Assembly (NCBI GenBank): GCA_949126835.1
Contig: CASBPS010000100.1
Span: 1 to 64,000 of the forward strand
Source of the DNA: Anisus vortex
Taxonomy: Eukaryota; Mollusca; Gastropoda; Planorbidae
Length of the DNA: 64,000 bases
Reading direction: 5' to 3'
Shown one piece after another: positions 61,501-64,000 of this stretch. The notes under the pieces were generated by a model, which worked only from the letters and a program-made list of their open reading frames with translations, was not told where the DNA came from and did not search any database. Every line of letters begins with the position of its first letter. Position 1 is the first letter of the stretch. The translations under genes were made by a program, and so were the position numbers.

Positions 61501-64000
61501 ATCCTGTTAATGGAACTTGTCATAATGGATGTAAAGATGGCTACACTGGCTCAAATTGTATTGTCTGTAAGATTTTGTTCTTGTTACTTTTATATTAAAT
61601 TCTAAATTAACATTGGATTAAAAATATGGAAATATTTTATACGTATTTCCATTACGTGTATATTTTTAAAGTTATTATTCTTTCATAACTACTATTAGAT
61701 GTTATATCAAATAAAAATACAATTAGTAATGATCTTTTCAAACTTATATTAACGCCGTTAAAGAAATAAAAAAACTTCTAAATAAGTTATATTAATTATT
61801 CCGATTGTTTTTTTTTTGTAATGGTGTAAATTATAATAAACAGTTTTTCTGTGTTTTATATATTATCAGTTTGTCCACTTGGAAGTTATGGCTCTCAATG
61901 TTCACAAAAATGCAGTGACCAATGCTTTGAAAGCGGCAAATGTGATCCTGTAAATGGAACTTGTCATAATGGATGTAAAGATGGCTACACTGGCTCAAAT
62001 TGTATTGACTGTAAGATTGTGCTCTTGTAACTTTTATATTTTAAGTTAGCAAGATGCTGACAGAAATAAAACTATACACAATAACTATATCTATAAAAAA
62101 AGTTAATATATTTAAATTAAAAGCCAGTAAATAATACTTCAATATTAAAACCAAAAAAGAAAGGAATAATGTAGACAATTTATCAGGAACATATTTTTTA
62201 AAGATCACTGAGCTTATTTTTTATTTCTTTTTTTATTATTTATAAAGTTGCTAAATTTGTTTAAAACCTTTAGAATATAAAAATATTATCTTGGATGGTA
62301 AATACAGGAATTAAATATTAAATTCTAAAATAACATTGGAGTGAAAAAAAATTCAATTTTTTAAAAGCATTTTCATTATGTGTATATTTTTAAGTTAATA
62401 TTCTTTCATTACCAAATATGTTATATCAAAGGATTCTACAATTAGTAATGATCTTTTTCAAATTATATTAACACCGTTAAAGAATTGCAAAACTATTTAA
62501 ATAAGCTTAATTAAGTATTCCAACTACTTAATAATATTTGTAATGGTGTAAATTATTAAAAAAAATTGTCTGTGTTTTATATATTATCAGTTTGTCCACT
62601 TGGAAGTTATGGCTCTCAATGTTCACAAAAATGCAGTGACCAATGTTTTAAAAGCGGCAAATGTGATCCTGTTAATGGAACTTGTCATAATGGATGTAAA
62701 GATGGCCACACTGGCTCAAATTGTATTGACTGTAAGATTGTGATCTTGTTACTTTTATATCAAATTCTAAATTAACATTGGAGTAAACAAAGGGCAATAT
62801 TTTATAAGTATTTTCATTATGTGTATATTTTTAAAGTTATTATTCTTTCATAACTACTATTAGATTATATATCAAAGGATAATACAATTAGTAATGATTT
62901 TTTTCAACTTATATTAACACTGTTAGAGAAATACAAAACCATTTAAATAAATTTAATTAATTATTCCAATTGCTTTAACTGTAATGGTGTAAATTATAAT
63001 TTTAAAAATTGTGTTGTTTTATATTTTATCAGTTTGTCCACTTGGAAGTTATGGCTCTCAATGTTCACAAAAATGCAGTGTCCAATGTTTTGAAAGCGGC
63101 AATTGCGATCCTGTTAATGGAACTTGTCATGATGGATGTAAAGATGGCTACACTGGCTCAAATTGTATTGACTGTAAGTTTGTTATCTTGTTACATTTAT
63201 ATTTTATCTTATTTAACTTTTATTAACACCGTTGAAAATATACAAAACCTTTTAAATAAGCTTAAATAATTATTCTAACTGCTTAAATATATTTGTAATA
63301 AAGTAAATTATAGTAATTTTTTCTGTGTTTTATATATTATCAGTTTGTCCACTTGGAAGTTATGGCTTTCAATGTTCACAAAAATGCAGTGACCAATGTT
63401 TTGAAAGCGGCAAATGTGAGCCTGTTAATGGAATTTGTCATAATGGATGTAAAGATGGCTACACTGGCTCAAATTGTATTGACTGTAAGATTGTGTTCTT
63501 GTTATTTTTATATCAAATTCTAAATTAACATTGGAGTAAAAATATGGCAATATTTTATAAATATTTTCATTATGTGTATATTTTTAAAGTTATTATTCTT
63601 TCATAACTACTATTAGATGTTATATTAACACTTCCCGTACCGACCTACTTCTATCTATGCTGCCTTCAGTTCCGCTATATACGAGCCCGGGACTGTAAGG
63701 GTTAAAAGATAATAGAATTAGTAATTATCGTTTTCAACTTTTGTTAATACTGATAAAAAAATACAAAACCATTTAAATAAGCTTAATTACATATTCAATT
63801 TGCATAATTTGTAATGGTTTCAATTATAACAAACATTTTTTTGTGTTTTATATTTGATCAGTTTGTCCACTTGGAAGTTATGGTTTTCAATGTTCACAAG
63901 AATGCAGTGACCAATGTTTTGAAAGTGACAGATGTGATCCTGTTAATGGAACTTGTCATTATGGATGTAAAGATGGCTACACTGGCTCTAACTGTATTGA
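19462..64000 (+). CDS. Gene B: long FTP-lectin / multi-EGF receptor-like gene, incomplete at 3' end
   Basis: Exons: 19462-19534, 22816-22953, 30793-30963, 31135-31323, 36667-36879, 40634-40858, 41101-41235, 48267-48473, 48576-48780, 49722-49850, 53475-53609 and fifteen 141-nt exons from 56629 to the edge. All junctions are phase 1 and all joins give sensible residues (for example YGG-E-CLDG, YNR-G-DCF). The protein so far is about 1,310 residues: signal peptide, Cys-rich EGF-like, unnamed domain, FTP, EGF, FTP, EGF x17. The EGF units are of the 8-Cys Draper/MEGF/CED-1 kind. It should be extracellular and recognise glycans through the FTP domains; anchor and signalling parts are outside. Similar extracellular layouts occur in invertebrate scavenger-type receptors and some mollusc receptor tyrosine phosphatases, so the missing 3' end could decide the type. 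One 1-nt frameshift lies in 48576-48780. Two adjacent genes split at about 41.3-48.2 kb is possible but less likely. Confidence 0.7.
19840..20110 (-). pseudogene. LINE fragment, RNase H C-terminal / CP-box region
   Basis: Minus strand: ALNSHLNRIKPTHALHCRHC, a stop, then ESVDHFLLECPKLTYLR. The 'L..HL..I.......C..C....T.DH.L..CP' block ends the RNase H-containing ORF2 of I/jockey-group LINEs. An internal stop shows it is dead. It lies in gene B intron 1. Confidence 0.65.
20344..20876 (-). repeat. Dispersed repeat R1, copy 2 (inverted, long form)
   Basis: Inverse of copies at 12481 and 54635: begins with ATATATATAAAAAGATCGTG and ends with CGCCCGGCAATGTAGC. Read on the plus strand it has pol III-like boxes: A box TAGCTCACTGGTTAACGTAG near 20488-20510 and B box GGGTTCGATTC near 20567-20580. 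A palindrome sits between them (see 20530-20567). Confidence 0.7.
20530..20567. repeat. Perfect 17-bp-arm palindrome inside R1 copy 2
   Basis: Arms GGTCAAGACCATCGTAA and TTACGATGGTCTTGACC around a 4-nt loop ATAC. R1 copy 3 reads directly from the GGGCGATC equivalent to CGGTTCGATTC without this segment. Confidence 0.9.
21590..21720 (+). repeat. Dispersed repeat R2, copy 1
   Basis: Shares an extended similarity with 34490-34580: GGCG(T/A)AGTGTGTAAAC, ATTAAGAATAC, GCGAACGCATG and CCCGCA(A/G)CG(A/G)GT in the same order and spacing. The start TTGTTGCTGTCAAGCTTCTG is also found at 38150-38169. Probably an old dispersed element; family unknown. Confidence 0.6.
22469..22740 (+). repeat. tRNA-derived SINE (family S1), full-like copy
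   Basis: Head with A-box-like GGTGGTCGAGCGGTAGTGCG and B-box-like GGTCCTGGGTTAAAATAC, then a body CCCTGAGTCTATCCAGC, GGGTACATGACATTAGTTGG shared (inverted) with 32100-32213 and 50155-50290. The tail GCTTCACCAGCCCTTTGATC resembles the unit of the minisatellite at 23162. It lies just before gene B exon 2. Confidence 0.7.
22816..22953 (+). CDS. Gene B exon 2: Cys-rich EGF-like module
   Basis: 46 codons, phase 1-1, acceptor CTCAG, donor GTAAGT. SCPGGRFGSKC, CHC, GCDSSGNC, NECDSEWFGLAC: eight cysteines with a G-R-F-G-x-x-C start and a W-F-G-L-x-C end, as in EGF-like units of scavenger-type receptors. Confidence 0.85.
23162..23488 (+). repeat. 37-bp minisatellite, 9 units
   Basis: Unit GCTTCATAGGCCATATGGAT followed by CAATTTGATTGAACCTT; starts at 23162 and every 37 bp to 23458. 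Units are almost identical (single changes such as CACATGG, TTTGTTTG). The preceding 23110-23161 ends with a SINE-tail-like GTACTTTGAACGTTGCTTC, so the array probably grew from a SINE 3' end. Confidence 0.95.
23717..24753 (+). repeat. 5' LTR
   Basis: Starts TGTTACGAAACG, ends near CCTTGTAATAA, after which the two LTR flanks diverge. It differs from the 3' LTR at only about six positions that I could spot (for example CACTAGGCTGG/CACTGGCTGG, GGATTGATG/GGATTAATG), so the insertion is recent. The end does not show the usual CA. Confidence 0.9.
24756..24773 (+). promoter_or_regulatory. Possible primer binding site
   Basis: TGGGTTTTGCTCGTCAGT starts two bases after the 5' LTR, where Ty3/Gypsy elements carry a TGG-starting tRNA primer site. 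The cognate tRNA was not identified. Confidence 0.4.
24774..25155 (+). other. Retrotransposon leader
   Basis: Non-coding AT-rich leader between the primer site and the gag start. Confidence 0.5.
25156..27027 (+). CDS. Retrotransposon Gag plus protease domain
   Basis: 623 codons from the first Met of the frame. N-terminal about 70 residues include a helix-rich SAP-like stretch (LKELAKSLGI). A strongly charged Glu/Arg coiled coil lies at about residues 95-155, and the capsid-like region at about 175-330 (FEDNSVEEFFMIFDR, then KEQEQSHVDFLRQ). The CCHC knuckle CSHCKRIGHTKEKC is at 26308-26349 and the retropepsin motif RDTGAEVSLL has its catalytic Asp codon at 26761-26763. Gag binds and packages element RNA; the protease would cleave the polyprotein. 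The frame ends at TAG 27025-27027 but continues open in the same frame after it, so this stop looks like a nonsense change. Confidence 0.85.
   Translation: MEATNNLTLDPEIFDLTSEQLNKMSMIQLKELAKSLGISITETRPSKTKLLQEVTECLRKQGTLIIEETTANDNINDESDDELPFPKKQRVKHTTGEELKFKLELRKMELEMERENKRIEMERERESQRIEMEREIAREKIASQERIEIARSRTSNHSNASSEADAELYKFKKHIPVFEDNSVEEFFMIFDRNARDYQFPEGKKAILLRSALNKGKALDVVLSLTEEELYDYELIKNRVLLSYALTPEKYRKVFRESKKEQEQSHVDFLRQKKKYFERWIRSKGVNKDFDKLANLMLMEDFNNNIRGDVRIHLADKGVEQVETAAVMAGEYVIIHSSNKFTTVDKSKFQNRDMKVEKKTINPNESYQSKRHQQSNEGPTNSKPTCSHCKRIGHTKEKCWILNGNPNKKNVVLSYVAMPKQRTHINVKKDVRTQTEIPSANADNLTKHTYLGNLKPEIVPEIETMVFNNSNSNLSSKESISDRTTMSTKHTSYKNDLDTDLIDTEIPSNCLPFIEEGTVSSIINGVTSEKNIRILRDTGAEVSLLLENTVPTSQSTYTGQDLTIQGVSRKNVQVPLHQIQLKSAYFTGNVVVGVYKSLPFKGVSLILGNDIAGDVVHSISKKKQ
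27079..27348 (+). pseudogene. Pol segment between protease and integrase
   Basis: Same reading frame as the Gag-protease frame. Its end (GNGFFLKEGILMQK) is the short segment that precedes the integrase zinc finger in Gypsy elements. Interrupted by TGA 27346-27348. Confidence 0.7.
27355..28089 (+). CDS. Integrase: zinc finger and catalytic core
   Basis: Same frame as gag. HHCC finger: MAHDTPYAGHLGVNKT with CKSCNTC. Catalytic DDE triad: Asp in LLIDCVGPLP, Asp in IQSDQGSNF, Glu in SQGALERYHQ. This is the enzyme that inserts the DNA copy. All three acidic residues are present. The frame is cut by TGA 28087-28089 just after FSPFELVF, a motif normally followed directly by the integrase C-terminal part. 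Confidence 0.9.
   Translation: MKCDNDNCREGSQIVVPAIYRNDILHMAHDTPYAGHLGVNKTYRRILPYFYWPGLHRDVTKYCKSCNTCQIVGKPNQTIPVAPLKPIPAFAEPFSHLLIDCVGPLPKTKTGHQYLFTIMCTATRYPEAIPLRTINADKISDALIAFCSRYGLPKTIQSDQGSNFTSKLFNQVLKKLGIQHATSTAYHPQSQGALERYHQTLKTMLRTYCFENTEDWDRGIIFALFATRETVQESLGFSPFELVF
28117..28845 (+). pseudogene. Integrase C-terminus joined to reverse transcriptase start and RNase H end
   Basis: Same frame. Residues up to about 115 hold the GPY/F module (AKYTGPYQVLDKI). Then a linker and the RT N-terminal motif LFSDVPNKTTLVTHDV and VKPVKHHPYRVN, which in Gypsy elements opens the reverse transcriptase. Immediately after, in the +1 frame, comes ITYVLVKDHIVADTLSNM, the typical last residues of the RNase H domain. 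The whole RT catalytic region, including YxDD, is therefore deleted at about 28760-28785. The last in-frame residues before TAA 28843-28845 are out of register. Confidence 0.8.
28846..29607 (+). other. Retrotransposon 3' untranslated region
   Basis: AT-rich, no ORF. No strong polypurine tract is seen right before the 3' LTR (GGTATGGGCGAC only). Confidence 0.5.
29608..30643 (+). repeat. 3' LTR
   Basis: Copy of 23717-24753; same start and end. Followed by TATAT, also found just before the 5' LTR. Confidence 0.9.
30793..30963 (+). CDS. Gene B exon 3: unnamed conserved domain, first half
   Basis: 171 nt, phase 1-1, acceptor CTCCAG, donor GTATGT. PLFTASVNDECKNIKSLSSI, WNMSLPFSW and RFKVINT match gene A exon 3. 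It follows the LTR element by only 149 bp. Confidence 0.85.
31135..31323 (+). CDS. Gene B exon 4: unnamed conserved domain, second half
   Basis: 189 nt, phase 1-1, acceptor TTTCAG, donor GTAGGT. Three cysteines (ERACVNKRLFQVD, FDVHCDF, KYFCYIRIN) conserved with gene A exon 4. With exon 3 this makes a module of about 120 residues immediately before the FTP domain. Confidence 0.85.
31490..31930 (+). repeat. Diverged dispersed repeat R3, copy 1
   Basis: GC- and C-run-rich island sharing a series of words with 41600-41800 (GAAAAAACACAAACA / GAAGAAACACAAACA; AATCACC..G.CCA; TTAGT..TTT..TATCCT). No coding sense. Confidence 0.4.
32100..32213 (-). repeat. SINE S1 fragment
   Basis: Inverse of the S1 body: B-box-like GTGTTCGAATCTTGG, then CCCTGAGTCTACCCAGC and GGGTACCTGACCTTAGTTGG as in 22469-22740. 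Bounded on the right by a (TA)n run. Confidence 0.6.
33030..33330 (+). pseudogene. hAT transposase, central fragment
   Basis: HCIIHQQALCAKYL, then VISIRSHGLNHRQFRDMLKD and CYTALRWLSS, as in SCAND3/GTF2IRD2-like hAT transposases. After a frameshift at about 33242: FELRKETCDFLENKG, LLSDEEW. Several breaks; inactive. Confidence 0.85.
33423..35790. mobile_element. Nested TIR element (PIF/Harbinger-like), non-autonomous
   Basis: Inverted termini GGGGACGTCCATTAATTACG and CGTAATTAATGGACGTCCCC (27 bp matching), flanked by TTA on both sides (33420-33422, 35791-35793), the TWA target of PIF/Harbinger. It splits the hAT transposase between the IHLRAF block and the downstream part. Both subterminal regions carry a C-rich CTCCCCCTTGTCAACAA motif in the same orientation. 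The interior holds a GC-rich 0.9-kb block at 34430-35310 without recognisable transposase. Confidence 0.75.
34430..35310. repeat. GC-rich cargo of the nested element, includes repeat R2 copy 2
   Basis: Composition jumps in comparison with its AT-rich surroundings; frames of 60-125 codons are open on both strands, as expected from high GC. 34490-34580 matches repeat R2 at 21590-21720. Both ends show GGCGCCTAATTT (34450, 35275), hinting that the block is itself an inserted or duplicated unit. No protein family recognised. Confidence 0.45.
35935..36280 (+). pseudogene. hAT transposase, C-terminal fragment
   Basis: TDKFKEGLVGFYQFL, DFHNVKTFASMYLLIFETTY, NLRENLSDDNLRSKLMLGAS: the dimerisation region of hAT transposases (F-x-x-...-K-S-x-x-R-x-x-L-x-D-x-x-L pattern). 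A stop follows an otherwise open frame upstream near 36018. Confidence 0.8.
36667..36879 (+). CDS. Gene B exon 5: first half of FTP domain 1
   Basis: 213 nt, phase 1-1, acceptor ATCTAG, donor GTAAGG. GRNVALFQQNVYQSSQYG, then YAVDGM, then W-T-I-V-F-D-Q-P-Y-V-I-N-K-F-V-I-Y: start, AVDG and DxPYxI motifs of fucolectin-type F5/8-like domains. The role would be glycan binding at the cell surface. Confidence 0.9.
37090..38560. other. Gene B intron 5, mostly unclassified
   Basis: A degenerate tRNA-like word pair near 37478-37535 (GTGCTGTGGTTAAGACTTG, CTCTGGGTTTAAAAATTAC) may be a SINE head. A C14 run is at 37257-37270. 38147-38169 repeats the R2 start word. No exon seen. Confidence 0.35.
38570..38596. 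repeat. (ATCAT)n pentanucleotide repeat
   Basis: Five ATCAT units followed by a TATA run. Confidence 0.85.
38890..39250 (+). promoter_or_regulatory. CRE-containing segment upstream of the PHD LINE, possible 5' UTR
   Basis: Two TGACGTCATCAAA motifs (38899, 38967) and three repeats of TTTCATTCA(C/A)GTTT(A/T)AATT within 350 bp. TGACGTCA is a CREB/ATF site. The position ahead of a LINE ORF1 fragment suggests an element promoter, by inference only. Confidence 0.35.
39822..40053 (+). pseudogene. LINE ORF1 fragment with PHD finger
   Basis: Open frame ICSKSCTAKQRAFKCDTCDE, WYHAACLHM, then SWHCVLCG and stop at 40051-40053. The C4HC3 spacing (C-x2/3-C, C-x2-C, H-x4-C, C-x2-C with W before the last pair) is a PHD finger, which is known in ORF1 of CR1-group LINEs. 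The same stretch on the minus strand gives open frames with no sense. Confidence 0.75.
40190..40552 (+). pseudogene. LINE ORF2 endonuclease fragment
   Basis: LKALTINLQSIKNKTADLEL, EEPDIIAGSETWLNPDVYN, then after a stop SDSHGGVLLAIKSTLIAE and LGSVYRPPN. These are the N-x-x-S-x-x-K, E-T-W-L, GGV and V-Y-R-P-P motifs of AP-type LINE endonucleases. Three stops. It breaks off just before gene B exon 6. Confidence 0.85.
40634..40858 (+). CDS. Gene B exon 6: second half of FTP domain 1
   Basis: 225 nt, phase 1-1, acceptor TTATAG, donor GTAAAG. DLQVQNKEGKNIFNYSD, VYTVLY, KVTVSQSHKYYAD, VPFVIINEFQAYGG. Equal in length to gene A exon 6. Confidence 0.9.
41101..41235 (+). CDS. Gene B exon 7: EGF-like repeat
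   Basis: 135 nt, phase 1-1, acceptor TTTCAG, donor GTAAGT. ECLDGTWGLECENNCDSRCQ, then DDGTCKAVC and YTNPPSC. The next exon in phase is the second FTP domain at 48267, and the joined codon gives Leu before QNVALN, a normal FTP start. Confidence 0.9.
41600..42060 (+). repeat. Diverged dispersed repeat R3, copy 2
   Basis: Same series of words as 31490-31930, with a GC-rich C-run core (CCCCCACCCCCCG). Not coding. Confidence 0.4.
42303..42923 (-). pseudogene. P-element/THAP9-like transposase fragment
   Basis: Minus strand: YVDIGTGNIDDYSPVAKEVL, then WKVPCGYFLIDGL, VIVASLTCDGPACNLAMI, INIIFDPCHMIKLGRNGLGN, and after a stop KIRALHNLQQR and KMKVNLAAQTLSSSVDEAL. These blocks are characteristic of P-element family transposases, including acidic residues in VDIGTG, CDGP and FDPCHM of the RNase H-like core. 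No THAP zinc finger, no termini, and stops: a truncated relic within gene B intron 7. Confidence 0.85.
43290..43935 (+). repeat. 42-bp minisatellite, about 15 units, open in several frames
   Basis: Unit CCTGGGCGAGATAATATGGA then GAGCCAGCTGGTGCCCATGCAG (42 bp). Since 42 is divisible by three, every frame without a stop stays open: a plus-strand 14-residue repeat (QPGRDNMESQLVPM, 43302-43964, 220 codons) and minus-strand repeats (YYLAQAAWAPAGSP, 43645-43947). It lies in gene B intron 7, without splice sites or a start context. Probably a non-coding minisatellite. Confidence 0.85.
43976..44280. repeat. GC-rich unclassified repeat fragment
   Basis: CGATACGCCACAGGAGTTAC, GTAACCGCCTTAGGGACTCC and CCATCCATGGTTAACGAGCC stand out from the AT-rich flanks. 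Looks like an untranslated part of an element; not identified. Confidence 0.35.
44645..47989. repeat. 53-bp satellite array, about 63 copies
   Basis: Unit TTATTTCGATGAAGTAGTAG then CATGTTTAACATAAATGGTT then ACATGTGATTTGG. Almost all copies are identical. The main variant is TTATTTCTATG at the left end and in two copies near 45390-45450; single-copy variants are GTAGTTGCATG (45350) and GTAGTAACATG (47895). The unit holds an imperfect dyad CATGTTTAAC...GGTTACATG. It lies in gene B intron 7. Confidence 0.97.
48267..48473 (+). CDS. Gene B exon 8: first half of FTP domain 2
   Basis: 207 nt, phase 1-1, acceptor CTTTAG, donor GTAATC. QNVALNGKTSQSSDYDSSMF, then KAVDGN, NDHCTHTS, FQVEFPKSSITYITIYNR: the canonical FTP start (NVALxKxTSQSS), AVDG, H-x-C and strand motifs. 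A better match to the family than domain 1. Confidence 0.92.
48576..48780 (+). CDS. Gene B exon 9: second half of FTP domain 2, frameshifted
   Basis: Acceptor TTTCAG, end GGAG before GTCGGA. 205 nt, one more than a multiple of three, unlike every other exon. The incoming frame reads GDCFSARLFYYYLLL to about FDFKNHRYK and then meets TGA at 48761-48763. The family C-terminal motif (ISTSPGTVPILTLCEVEIYG) is in the +1 frame over the last 65 nt. A 1-nt indel must lie at about 48690-48720. It may be a sequencing error or a true inactivating change. Skipping this exon would keep phase. Confidence 0.8.
48781..49721 (+). other. Gene B intron 9, no feature seen
   Basis: AT-rich intron; short open frames have no recognisable content. 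Confidence 0.4.
49722..49850 (+). CDS. Gene B exon 10: EGF-like repeat
   Basis: 129 nt, phase 1-1, acceptor AAAG, donor GTAATA. ECPDGFYGDKCINECSNQCD, then CNKGNGYCTC, PGYIGLTC. It is the most canonical EGF unit of the gene, with a C-x-C-x5-G-x2-C end. Confidence 0.9.
50155..50290 (-). repeat. SINE S1 fragment
   Basis: Inverse of the S1 body: ACCCGAGTCTACCCAAC, GGGTACCTGACATTAGTTGG, then a CCGTGGCCATGGAAACT tail matching CCGTGGCCACTGAAACT at 22660. Confidence 0.65.
50291..51655. other. Gene B intron 10, mostly unclassified
   Basis: Repeated TAGGCCTA-type words and AT-rich sequence; a GC-rich word TCTACGGCACGCGTGCC at 51212-51228 may mark a TIR-element remnant but has no partner found. Confidence 0.35.
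51660..51937 (-). repeat. tRNA-headed SINE (family S2) with (ATTACC)n tail
   Basis: Read on the minus strand from 51937: GCCGGCTGGCCTAGCGGTTA with A box, B box GCGGGTTCGAGCCCCGC forming a perfect 5-bp T-stem, then a core with AGCGCACTGAGCATGCT and a TATAGCGCTTCTATCC-type element (read on plus) and a 3' tail of ATTACC repeats. The anticodon-arm region has a 12-nt loop, so this is a SINE head and not a working tRNA. Confidence 0.8.
51950..53474. other. Gene B intron 10, right part, no gene seen
   Basis: AT-rich. A short perfect hairpin ATTGTGAC-GATT-GTCACAAT sits at about 52797-52816. Confidence 0.4.
53475..53609 (+). CDS. Gene B exon 11: EGF-like repeat
   Basis: 135 nt, phase 1-1, acceptor TAAAG, donor GTAAGT. 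CPRNKFGLNCTKTCSTQC, LGQTCNSTSGKC, GFKGDYC. Orthologous in position and sequence to gene A exon 8 (CLGQ-x-C). Confidence 0.88.
54060..54160 (+). repeat. SINE S2-like fragment
   Basis: CACCGGCGGATCCCTGTCGC, then CAGGAGTTTTGGGCCTAGT, which mirrors CACCGGCAGATCCCTGTCGC and CAGAAGTTTTGGGACTAG of the S2 copy at 51660-51937 (minus strand). Confidence 0.6.
54635..55133 (+). repeat. Dispersed repeat R1, copy 3 (long form)
   Basis: Start ACATCGCTTTGCCCGG, end ACACGATCTTTTTATATATATAGAT. The antisense pol III-like boxes are GAGAATCGAACCGGATCGCC and CTACGTTAACCAGTGACC at 54930-54980. Lacks the palindrome of copy 2. Confidence 0.7.
55140..56628. other. Gene B intron 11, right part, AT-rich
   Basis: Several TA-runs (for example 56527-56547, 56569-56585) but no exon. 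Confidence 0.4.
56629..56769 (+). CDS. Gene B EGF exon e1
   Basis: 141 nt, phase 1-1. CPLGRYGSQCSQKC, SVQCFESGKCNP, TGSICID. Mixed character: start and end like the e3 class, middle like the e4 class, as expected from exchange between copies. Confidence 0.92.
57352..57492 (+). CDS. Gene B EGF exon e2 (class a)
   Basis: CPLGSYG, CSYQCSEISKCDP, GCQDGYTGSNCID. First exon of the 1.53-kb triad unit; the SEISKC middle defines class a. Confidence 0.92.
57663..57803 (+). CDS. Gene B EGF exon e3 (class b)
   Basis: CPLGRYG, CSNQCFKSGKCDP, GCKDGYTGSICID. The Asn-to-Ile change at SICID marks class b. Confidence 0.92.
58168..58308 (+). CDS. Gene B EGF exon e4 (class c)
   Basis: CRPGRYG, CSVQCFESGKCDP, TGSNCID. 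CRPG start (CGACCT for CCACTT) marks class c. Confidence 0.92.
58883..59023 (+). CDS. Gene B EGF exon e5 (class a)
   Basis: As e2 but with CSDQCSEISKC. Confidence 0.92.
59195..59335 (+). CDS. Gene B EGF exon e6 (class b)
   Basis: Protein identical to e3, with a silent AAC/AAT change in SNQC. Confidence 0.92.
59698..59838 (+). CDS. Gene B EGF exon e7 (class c)
   Basis: As e4 except VIGTC for VNGTC. Confidence 0.92.
60413..60553 (+). CDS. Gene B EGF exon e8 (class a)
   Basis: As e5 except CLQKC for CSQKC. Confidence 0.92.
60725..60865 (+). CDS. Gene B EGF exon e9 (class b)
   Basis: Protein identical to e3. The class c exon expected about 500 bp later is absent; the unit series ends here. 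Confidence 0.92.
61426..61566 (+). CDS. Gene B EGF exon e10 (a-like)
   Basis: CSDQCSEISKC with GCKDGYTGSNCIV; Val replaces the final Asp. Confidence 0.9.
61870..62010 (+). CDS. Gene B EGF exon e11
   Basis: CPLGSYG, CSDQCFESGKCDP, TGSNCID. Confidence 0.9.
62591..62731 (+). CDS. Gene B EGF exon e12
   Basis: CSDQCFKSGKC with KDGHTGSNC; His replaces the conserved Tyr of GYTG. Confidence 0.9.
63033..63173 (+). CDS. Gene B EGF exon e13
   Basis: CSVQCFESGNCDP, CHDGCKDGYTG. Confidence 0.9.
63344..63484 (+). CDS. Gene B EGF exon e14
   Basis: GSYGFQCSQKC, CFESGKCEPVNGIC. Confidence 0.9.
63629..63701. mobile_element. 73-bp piggyBac-like MITE in an intron
   Basis: Flanked by TTAA on both sides (63625-63628, 63702-63705). 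Ends CACTTCCCGTACC and, inverted, CCCTTACAGTCCC. Neighbouring paralogous introns read TTATATCAAAGGATAATA at the same place without the insert, showing the empty site. Confidence 0.75.
63862..64000 (+). CDS. Gene B EGF exon e15, cut by window edge
   Basis: CPLGSYGFQCSQECSDQCFE, SDRCDP, GYTGSNC. Two bases short of the 141-nt exon end. Confidence 0.9.

Noticed and set aside
56593..63269. Met-starting frames of the LEDMALNVHKNA type over the EGF exons
   Set aside because: They are a shifted frame of the EGF exons; the true frame shows the eight-cysteine pattern and phase-1 splice sites.

Overview
The window is animal nuclear DNA: AT-rich, low coding density, short phase-1 exons with GT/AG introns, and many degenerate transposable elements. 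The gene content (secreted or cell-surface proteins joining fucolectin-type F5/8-like galactose-binding domains to Draper/MEGF-like EGF repeats) and the repeat types (tRNA-derived SINEs, CR1/L2-like and other LINEs, a Gmr1-like LTR element) fit a mollusc, most likely a heterobranch gastropod. That placement is inference; no taxonomic marker is present.

Layout. (1) 2-8122 (+): a short paralog, 'gene A': signal-peptide exon, Cys-rich EGF-like exon, two exons of an unnamed Cys domain, two exons of a fucolectin (FTP) domain, three EGF-like exons and a terminal membrane/tail exon. Three expected splice sites and the tail reading frame are damaged, so it is called a pseudogene. A 1.2-kb pure polypyrimidine tract lies in one intron. 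(2) 8.1-19.4 kb: intergenic, with LINE fragments on both strands, SINE-like pieces and a 37-bp minisatellite. (3) 19462 to beyond the right edge (+): 'gene B', the long paralog, with the same first seven exons as gene A, then a second FTP domain, two EGF exons and at least 15 nearly identical 141-nt EGF exons. Every junction is phase 1 and the exons join cleanly except for a 1-nt frameshift in the second FTP domain.

Gene B's introns have been invaded heavily. They hold a Gmr1-like LTR retrotransposon with 1.04-kb LTRs (23717-30643), a hAT element with a perfect 8-bp target duplication (32555-36481) that itself carries a second terminal-inverted-repeat element, a LINE 5' part with a PHD finger (39.8-40.55 kb), a P-element/THAP9-like transposase remnant (42.3-42.9 kb, minus), a 42-bp minisatellite (43.3-43.9 kb), a 3.3-kb array of about 63 copies of a 53-bp satellite (44645-47989), several SINEs and a tiny piggyBac-like MITE (63629-63701).

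How it fits together: genes A and B are tandem head-to-tail copies of one receptor-like gene. A has decayed, while B has grown by duplication of a 1.53-kb three-exon segment. The predicted product is extracellular: a lectin-like recognition head on a long EGF stalk. The membrane anchor and any cytoplasmic domain of gene B lie outside the window.
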